From Nocardia brasiliensis IFM 10847 (GTDB lineage Bacteria; Actinomycetota; Actinomycetes; Mycobacteriales; Mycobacteriaceae): 44,737 nt of DNA. The notes beneath the pieces are model-generated. The model was not told the origin of the DNA, did not search any database, and saw only the letters and a list, made by a program, of their open reading frames with translations. This document shows positions 39,985 through 44,737 of this stretch, in pieces (the first letter of the stretch is position 1; the number at the start of each line of letters is the position of its first letter). Position numbers and translations under genes: made by a program. The stretch covers positions 1 to 44,737 of the forward strand of contig NZ_BAUA01000201.1 in the NCBI RefSeq assembly GCF_000710915.1. The letters run 5' to 3'.

Positions 39985-41433
39985 ATGACCGCAGCTGTCA
40001 CCCAAGACAACACGAGTCGGACCGGCGCAAACACAGGTCGCGTCGTCCGAGTCATCGGCCCCGTCGTGGACGTCGAGTTCCCGCGTGGCTCGATCCCCGA
40101 CCTGTTCAACGCCTTGCACGCCGAGATCACGCTGACCTCGGTGGCCAAGACCCTGACCCTCGAGGTCGCCCAGCACCTCGGCGACGGCATCGTCCGCTGC
40201 ATCTCGATGCAGCCGACCGACGGCCTGGTCCGTAGCGCCCCGGTCACCGACACCGGCAAGCCGATCTCGGTGCCGGTCGGCGACGTCGTCAAGGGCCACG
40301 TCTTCAACGCGCTCGGCGACTGCCTCGACACCCCCGGCCTCGGCCGCGACGGTGAGCAGTGGGGCATCCACCGCAAGCCCCCGTCATTCGATCAGCTCGA
40401 GGGCAAGACCGAGATCCTGGAAACGGGCATCAAGGTTATCGACCTGCTCACCCCGTACGTGAAGGGTGGCAAGATCGGCCTGTTCGGTGGCGCCGGCGTC
40501 GGCAAGACCGTGCTCATCCAGGAGATGATCACCCGTATCGCGCGGGAGTTCTCCGGTACCTCCGTGTTCGCCGGTGTCGGCGAGCGCACCCGTGAGGGCA
40601 CCGACCTGCGCCTGGAAATGGAAGAGATGGGCGTCCTCCCGGACACCGCCCTGGTCTTCGGCCAGATGGACGAGCCGCCGGGCACCCGTATGCGCGTCGC
40701 CCTCTCGGCCCTCACCATGGCCGAGTACTTCCGCGACGTGCAGCACCAGGACGTGCTGCTGTTCATCGACAACATCTTCCGGTTCACCCAGGCAGGTTCC
40801 GAGGTCTCGACCCTGCTCGGTCGTATGCCCTCGGCCGTCGGTTACCAGCCCACGCTGGCCGACGAGATGGGTGAGCTGCAGGAGCGCATCACCTCGACCC
40901 GTGGTCGGTCGATCACCTCGCTGCAGGCCATCTACGTGCCCGCCGACGACTACACCGACCCGGCCCCGGCGACCACCTTCGCCCACCTCGACGCGACGAC
41001 CGAGCTCTCCCGCCCGATCTCGCAGAAGGGCATCTACCCGGCCGTCGACCCGCTGACCTCGACCTCCCGCATCCTGGAGGCCTCGATCGTCGGCGAGCGG
41101 CACTTCGCCGTGGCCAACGAGGTGAAGCGGATCCTGCAGAAGTACAAGGAACTGCAGGACATCATCGCCATCCTCGGCATGGACGAGCTCTCCGAAGAGG
41201 ACAAGGTCCTCGTCGGCCGCGCCCGTCGCCTGGAGAAGTTCCTCGGCCAGAACTTCATCGTGGCCGAGAAGTTCACCGGCCAGGTCGGTTCGGTGGTTCC
41301 GCTGGAGCAGACCATCGACGACTTCGACCGGGTCTGCAAGGGCGAGTTCGACCACTTCCCGGAGCAGGCGTTCAACTCCTGCGGTGGCCTCGACGACGTC
41401 GAGGCGGCCGCGAAGAAGATCGCCGGAAAGTAG
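39985..41433 (+). CDS. atpD: ATP synthase F1 subunit beta
   Basis: 482 residues. It carries the catalytic sites for ATP synthesis. The P-loop is GGAGVGKT at 168-175, the catalytic Glu is in GVGERTREGTDL, and the DELSEED-type region reads DELSEEDK near the C-terminus. All blocks are intact. The ATG at 39985 follows AGAGAGAATCC, a moderate ribosome site. It is preceded by the nested RNA structure 39890-39956, which may help to raise or protect the beta message relative to gamma. Confidence 0.97.
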   Translation: MTAAVTQDNTSRTGANTGRVVRVIGPVVDVEFPRGSIPDLFNALHAEITLTSVAKTLTLEVAQHLGDGIVRCISMQPTDGLVRSAPVTDTGKPISVPVGDVVKGHVFNALGDCLDTPGLGRDGEQWGIHRKPPSFDQLEGKTEILETGIKVIDLLTPYVKGGKIGLFGGAGVGKTVLIQEMITRIAREFSGTSVFAGVGERTREGTDLRLEMEEMGVLPDTALVFGQMDEPPGTRMRVALSALTMAEYFRDVQHQDVLLFIDNIFRFTQAGSEVSTLLGRMPSAVGYQPTLADEMGELQERITSTRGRSITSLQAIYVPADDYTDPAPATTFAHLDATTELSRPISQKGIYPAVDPLTSTSRILEASIVGERHFAVANEVKRILQKYKELQDIIAILGMDELSEEDKVLVGRARRLEKFLGQNFIVAEKFTGQVGSVVPLEQTIDDFDRVCKGEFDHFPEQAFNSCGGLDDVEAAAKKIAGK

Positions 41434-41439
41434 TCCCCG

Positions 41440-41817
41440 ATGTCGGAAATGTCAGTTGATCTCGTCGCGGTCGAACGCCTGCTCTGGTCCGGCCAGGCGA
41501 CGTTCGTCAGCGCGCAGACGACCGAGGGCCAGATCGGCATCATGCCGGGCCACGAGCCGCTGCTCGGCCAGCTGGTCGAGGGTGGCATCGTGTCCATTGT
41601 CGACACCGACGGTCAGCGGATCGTCGCGGCGGTGCACGGCGGCTTCTTCTCGGTGACCGCTACCACGGTCCGGGTCCTGGCCGAATCCGCGGAGTTCGCG
41701 GACGAGGTGGATGTCGAGGCGGCACGTCGCGTGCTGGCCGACTCCGCGGCCAGCGAAGAGGACCAGCTGGCGGCGCAGGCCCAGGTGCGCGCGGTGGAGC
41801 AGATCGCGAACGCGTAG
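41440..41817 (+). CDS. atpC: ATP synthase F1 subunit epsilon
   Basis: 125 residues. It couples rotation of the c-ring to gamma and can inhibit hydrolysis. The N-terminal beta barrel has EGQIGIMPGHEPLLGQL. The C-terminal helical region (VDVEAARRVLADSAAS and the following helix) is short, as in mycobacteria. The ATG at 41440 lies 6 nt after atpD; an ATG at 41449 is also possible. It is the last gene of the operon and a long perfect hairpin follows 24 nt later. Confidence 0.95.
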   Translation: MSEMSVDLVAVERLLWSGQATFVSAQTTEGQIGIMPGHEPLLGQLVEGGIVSIVDTDGQRIVAAVHGGFFSVTATTVRVLAESAEFADEVDVEAARRVLADSAASEEDQLAAQAQVRAVEQIANA

Positions 41818-41841
41818 GCGACAACCGAAAATCGAGTAGCA

Positions 41842-41879
41842 GACTGTCGGCGGCGAAGGCTTCTTCGCCGCCGACAGTC
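41842..41879 (+). terminator. atp operon terminator
   Basis: GACTGTCGGCGGCGAA (41842-41857) pairs perfectly over 16 bp with TTCGCCGCCGACAGTC (41864-41879) around GGCTTC, followed by GTTTC. This is the strongest hairpin in the window and marks the end of atpBEFHAGDC. Confidence 0.9.
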
Positions 41880-41905
41880 GTTTCAATACACGGGTGGCCC
41901 GTTTG

Positions 41906-41911
41906 TAAACT
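41906..41911 (+). promoter_or_regulatory. Possible promoter upstream of DUF2550
   Basis: TAAACT would start RNA near 41918, giving a leader of about 125 nt to the DUF2550 gene. A GTG at 41919 falls at that start and opens a three-codon frame (GTG GTT GAA TGA). No -35 is evident. Confidence 0.3.
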
Positions 41912-42043
41912 CGAGGTCGTGGTTGAATGACCGCACGGCGGTGATCGCGATGGGCCCGGAGCCGGATCCTCGGAGGGCTTGCGAGCACCGCCAATTGAAT
42001 AGGGTGTCGACGACACGGCGACAGAGCGAAGGGACGAACTGCA

Positions 42044-42472
42044 TTGCAGACCGGGATGGTTCTCCTGATCATTCTGGTGCTGACGCTCGTGTTCCTCGCC
42101 CTGGCCTCGACCTATCGCCTGATCATGTTGCGGCGCGGCGGAACCGCCGCGATCCTGCGGGTATTGCCTGCGCGCGGTGGTCAGGGCTGGCGGCACGGAC
42201 TGATCCGCTACGACGAGGACCGATTGGTCTTTTTCAAGCTGACGAGTCTGAAACTCGGGCCCGACTGCACGATTCACCGTCAGGGCATCGAGATCGGCGA
42301 CCGCCGCGCCCCGGTCGGCGACGAATACGACATCATGACCGACGACATCGCGGTGATCGCGGTGACCGATCGCGACGGCAGCTACGAGTTGGCTCTGGAT
42401 CGCGCCTCGCGCACCGCATTTCTGTCCTGGGTGGAGTCGCGCCCCTCCGATCGCACCCGCCGGATGCGCTAG
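42044..42472 (+). CDS. DUF2550 single-span membrane protein
   Basis: 142 residues. One N-terminal membrane helix (about 5-25, VLLIILVLTLVFLALASTYRL) is followed by a basic cytoplasmic domain with WRHGLIRYDEDRLVFFKL and a DRRAPVGDEYDIM block. This matches the DUF2550 family of mycolic-acid actinobacteria, which sits between atpC and the cobalamin adenosyltransferase or murA (Rv1312 in M. tuberculosis). Function unknown. The TTG at 42044 has AAGGGA about 9 nt upstream. An ATG at 42056 would cut off four residues and lacks a well-placed site. Confidence 0.8.
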   Translation: MQTGMVLLIILVLTLVFLALASTYRLIMLRRGGTAAILRVLPARGGQGWRHGLIRYDEDRLVFFKLTSLKLGPDCTIHRQGIEIGDRRAPVGDEYDIMTDDIAVIAVTDRDGSYELALDRASRTAFLSWVESRPSDRTRRMR

Positions 42473-42507
42473 CCGGCGCACCCGCCCGGATAACACGCGA
42501 CAACGGA

Positions 42508-42513
42508 TAGGCT
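42508..42513 (+). promoter_or_regulatory. -10 element of leaderless pduO-type gene
   Basis: TAGGCT ends 7 nt before the GTG at 42521. There is no well-spaced ribosome site. It is the same hexamer as at 14705-14710. Confidence 0.45.
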
Positions 42514-42520
42514 GAGGCTC

Positions 42521-43102
42521 GTGAGTGTGCACCTGACGCGGATCTACACGCGAACCGGCGACGATGGGACCACCGGTCTCAGCGATTTCTCGCGGGTCGC
42601 GAAGACCGATCCGCGCTTGGTCGCCTACGCCGACTGCGACGAGACGAACGCCGCCATCGGGGTGGCGATCGCGCTCGGGCAGCCCGCCGAGGAGTTGCGC
42701 GCGGTACTCCTGCAGATACAGAACGATCTGTTCGACGCCGGCGCCGACCTGTCCACCCCGGTGGTCGCGGAGCCGAAGTACCCGCCGCTGCGCATCACCC
42801 AGCCCTACATCGATCGGCTGGAGGGCTGGTGCGACGAGTTCAATGCCGAACTGCCGGCACTGAATTCGTTCATCCTGCCGGGCGGCACGCCGCTGGCGGC
42901 GCTGCTGCACACGGCACGCACGGTGGCGCGGCGCGCCGAACGCGCGGCCTGGGCCGCCATCGAGACACACCCGGAGGACACGAATGTGCTTCCGGCCAAA
43001 TATCTGAATCGCCTCTCGGACCTGCTGTTCATCCTGAGCCGCGTGGCGAATCCCGGCGGCGATATCCTGTGGAAGCCCGGCGGAACCAGGTCGAGCACCT
43101 GA
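42521..43102 (+). CDS. pduO: ATP:cob(I)alamin adenosyltransferase, PduO type
   Basis: 193 residues. It transfers the adenosyl group of ATP to cob(I)alamin, making adenosylcobalamin. The ATP-binding N-terminus is RIYTRTGDDGTTGLSDFSRV. The ARTVARRAERAAW helix carries the conserved Arg/Glu pattern and NRLSDLLFILSRVAN is the C-terminal signature. The coenzyme is needed by methylmalonyl-CoA mutase, which processes the propionyl-CoA made by the mms operon at the other end of the window; the link is metabolic, not positional. The GTG start is leaderless by the -10 at 42508-42513. The mycobacterial equivalent Rv1314c lies in the opposite orientation. Confidence 0.92.
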   Translation: MSVHLTRIYTRTGDDGTTGLSDFSRVAKTDPRLVAYADCDETNAAIGVAIALGQPAEELRAVLLQIQNDLFDAGADLSTPVVAEPKYPPLRITQPYIDRLEGWCDEFNAELPALNSFILPGGTPLAALLHTARTVARRAERAAWAAIETHPEDTNVLPAKYLNRLSDLLFILSRVANPGGDILWKPGGTRSST

Positions 43103-43109
43103 TAATGCT

Positions 43110-43163
43110 CGAGACACGAGGACACTTGTCTCGGATACATGGGTAAACACCCCGGGTATACCC
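43110..43163. promoter_or_regulatory. Palindromes upstream of murA
   Basis: CGAGACA (43110-43116) and TGTCTCG (43127-43133) form an inverted repeat with a 10-bp spacer, beginning right after the pduO stop. GGGTATACCC (43154-43163) is a perfect 10-bp palindrome. They are candidate operators or, for the first, a weak terminator for the pduO gene. Confidence 0.5.
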
Positions 43164-43211
43164 AGAACTCAGCCCGGCGTCGGACCGCCGGCCCGCAACC
43201 GAACTACCGTG

Positions 43212-43324
43212 GCACCCACCAGTGCGCTGAATACCCGGAGTGGCGGAGCTGGATACCTGGAGTGGCGGGCCAGTGCCGCAACTATCCTTGCACCCAACAG
43301 TGCGCCGAATACGCGGAGAGGCGG
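43212..43324 (+). repeat. Direct repeats overlapping the murA ribosome site
   Basis: A 35-bp unit at 43212-43246 recurs at 43290-43324 with 31 of 35 bases the same. The second copy ends one base before the murA ATG and contains its ribosome site (GGAGAGGCGG). A shorter copy, ATACCTGGAGTGGCGG, is at 43253-43268. TATCCT at 43283-43288, between the units, is a possible -10. Confidence 0.75.
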
Positions 43325-43325
43325 C

Positions 43326-44585
43326 ATGGAACGGTTTTTGGTTACCGGCGGGAATCGACTCGTCGGTGAAGTCGCGGTGGGAGGCGCCAAGAACAGCGTC
43401 CTCAAGCTGATGGCCGCTGCCCTGCTGGCCGAAGGCACCACCACGATCACGAACTGCCCGGACATTCTCGACGTGCCGCTGATGGGCGACGTGCTGCGCG
43501 GCCTCGGCTGCGACGTCGCGATCGACGCGGGAACGGTCACCATCAACACCCCGGCGGAGCCGAAGTACCACGCGGACTTCCCCGCGGTGACGCAGTTCCG
43601 CGCGTCGGTGTGTGTGCTCGGCCCGCTGATGGCGCGCTGCAAGCGTGCGGTGGTCGCGCTGCCGGGCGGTGACGCGATCGGTTCGCGGCCGCTCGACATG
43701 CACCAGGCCGGCCTGCGGTTGCTCGGCGCGACCAGCGAGATCGAGCACGGTTGCGTCGTGGCGCGCGCCGACGAGCTGCAGGGCGCCAAGATCCGGCTCG
43801 ACTTCCCGTCGGTGGGCGCCACCGAGAACATCCTGATGGCCGCGGTCCTCGCCGAGGGCGAGACCGTGATCGACAACGCCGCACGCGAACCCGACATCGT
43901 CGACCTCTGCAACATGCTGGTGCAGATGGGCGCCCGGATCACCGGTGCCGGTACCTCGGTGCTCACCGTGCAGGGGGTCAAGCGACTCTCGCCGACCACG
44001 CACCGGGTGATCGGCGACCGGATCGTCGCCGCCACCTGGGGTATCGCCGCCGCCATGACCATGGGCGACGTCCGGGTGACGGGCGTGAACCCCAAGCATC
44101 TGTCGCTGGTGCTGGACAAGCTGCGTTCCGCGGGCGCGCGGATCTCGTTCGAGCAGGACGGCTTCCGCGTCGTGCAGGCTGAGCGGCCGCGCGCGGTCAA
44201 CTTCTCGACGCTGCCGTTCCCCGGCTTCCCCACCGACCTGCAGCCGATGGCGATCGGGCTGGCTGCGATCGCCGACGGCACGTCGATGATCACCGAGAAC
44301 GTCTTCGAAGCGCGTTTCCGTTTCGTGGAGGAGATGATCCGGTTGGGCGCCGACGCGCGCACCGACGGGCATCACGCTGTGGTGCGCGGTATTCCGCGCC
44401 TGTCGAGCGCGCCGGTGTGGTCCTCCGACATTCGGGCCGGCGCCGGATTGGTACTCGCCGGTCTGGTTGCCGAGGGCACCACAGAGGTGCACGACGTCTT
44501 CCACATCGACCGCGGTTACCCCAAATTCGTTGAGCAGCTACAGGCTCTGGGCGGGGAAGTGACCCGAGTCGGTGCGGCGGAATGA
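43326..44585 (+). CDS. murA: UDP-GlcNAc 1-carboxyvinyltransferase, Asp-type
   Basis: 419 residues. It makes UDP-GlcNAc-enolpyruvate from UDP-GlcNAc and phosphoenolpyruvate, the first committed step of peptidoglycan synthesis. The N-terminal GGNRLVGEVAVGGAKNSVLKLM block is intact. The catalytic loop reads LPGGDAIGSRPLDMH: Asp116 (codon at 43671) stands where E. coli has Cys115, the residue alkylated by fosfomycin. The same change in mycobacteria gives natural fosfomycin resistance. The ATG at 43326 follows GGAGAGG. The open frame continues upstream through the repeat, but MERFLVTGGN is the family start. It is followed by the probable rRNA promoter. Confidence 0.95.
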   Translation: MERFLVTGGNRLVGEVAVGGAKNSVLKLMAAALLAEGTTTITNCPDILDVPLMGDVLRGLGCDVAIDAGTVTINTPAEPKYHADFPAVTQFRASVCVLGPLMARCKRAVVALPGGDAIGSRPLDMHQAGLRLLGATSEIEHGCVVARADELQGAKIRLDFPSVGATENILMAAVLAEGETVIDNAAREPDIVDLCNMLVQMGARITGAGTSVLTVQGVKRLSPTTHRVIGDRIVAATWGIAAAMTMGDVRVTGVNPKHLSLVLDKLRSAGARISFEQDGFRVVQAERPRAVNFSTLPFPGFPTDLQPMAIGLAAIADGTSMITENVFEARFRFVEEMIRLGADARTDGHHAVVRGIPRLSSAPVWSSDIRAGAGLVLAGLVAEGTTEVHDVFHIDRGYPKFVEQLQALGGEVTRVGAAE

Positions 44586-44621
44586 AGCGTTAACCTCGAA
44601 AATGCTTCTTGACCAGGCGAT

Positions 44622-44650
44622 TTGACATGATGCACGCGGACACGTAACTT
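44622..44650 (+). promoter_or_regulatory. Strong promoter, probably of the rRNA operon
   Basis: TTGACA (44622-44627) and TAACTT (44645-44650) are separated by exactly 17 bp, followed by A/T-rich sequence. In mycobacteria murA is directly followed by the rrn operon. The DNA after this promoter has no open frame and looks like an rRNA leader. The 16S gene itself is outside the window. Confidence 0.75.
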
Positions 44651-44737
44651 TATTCAAGTCAGAGCGACACGGACACCGACCCGGAGCCGAGGAGCTGAGC
44701 CGCAAGGCTGAGCGAGAGGCCTGGGAAACGAGGTAGT
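44651..44737 (+). other. Probable rRNA leader, 5' part
   Basis: No gene. A small hairpin AGCC-GCAA-GGCT (44698-44709) with a GNRA tetraloop may be a boxB-like antitermination element. The window ends before any boxA or 16S sequence, so this is an inference from position. Confidence 0.45.

Noticed and set aside
42473..42520. Cobalamin riboswitch before the adenosyltransferase gene
   Set aside because: The gap is only 48 nt, too short for the element, and the gene appears leaderless.
43169..43325. N-terminal extension of MurA through the repeat
   Set aside because: The extra residues encode the repeat twice and do not resemble MurA; the ATG at 43326 has a ribosome site and the family N-terminus.

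Overview
The window is high-GC actinobacterial chromosome. It most likely comes from Nocardia or a close relative in the Mycobacteriales. The right half keeps the conserved order argS-lysA-hom-thrC-thrB-rho-rpmE-prfA-prmC-sua5-wecA-atpI-like-atpBEFHAGDC-DUF2550-PduO-murA-(rrn), known in Mycobacterium tuberculosis as roughly Rv1292-Rv1315. Mycobacterium itself is less likely, because the ATP synthase delta subunit here is a separate protein and is not fused to a second b subunit. Assignments rest on motifs and gene order read by eye; no database search was run.

Left part (1-7.3 kb): the 3' end of a Pro/Ala-rich protein with an apparent frameshift, then a multi-spanning membrane protein, then a compact five-gene valine/isobutyrate catabolic operon: mmsA, isobutyryl-CoA dehydrogenase, 3-hydroxyisobutyryl-CoA hydrolase, mmsB, enoyl-CoA hydratase. 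Its genes overlap or abut, and it ends at a strong hairpin.

Middle part (7.3-19.8 kb): the accessory section. It holds a membrane-anchored degenerate Hsp70-like ATPase, a MarR regulator with repeat-rich upstream DNA, tRNA-Cys(GCA), a 21-bp tandem repeat, a Tat-exported metallophosphoesterase with a membrane partner, a secreted four-cysteine protein, a CPBP-type membrane protein lacking a usual histidine, and a Baeyer-Villiger monooxygenase behind a promoter embedded in a double operator. A PAS-like protein, a methyltransferase-like protein lacking its SAM motif divergent from an orphan ketosynthase, tRNA-Arg(CCG), and a coupled DUF3105/DUF305 pair follow.

Right part (19.9-44.7 kb): core genes for arginyl-tRNA, lysine and threonine synthesis (lysA, hom and thrC are translationally coupled), transcription termination (rho with a long leader and a large disordered insertion), translation termination (prfA next to its modifier prmC), t6A tRNA modification, the cell-wall linker (wecA), the complete F1Fo ATP synthase, cobalamin adenosylation and peptidoglycan synthesis (murA with Asp replacing the fosfomycin-target Cys). 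The window ends in what looks like the promoter and leader of a ribosomal RNA operon.

One theme recurs: at least six genes have a TANNNT-like -10 element only 6-8 nt before a GTG or ATG, which predicts leaderless mRNAs and settles several start codons. I found no clearly new multi-gene system. The best candidates for novelty are the monooxygenase operator, the methyltransferase-like/ketosynthase pair, the murA upstream repeats, the nested RNA structure between atpG and atpD, and the small gene antisense to the rho terminator.
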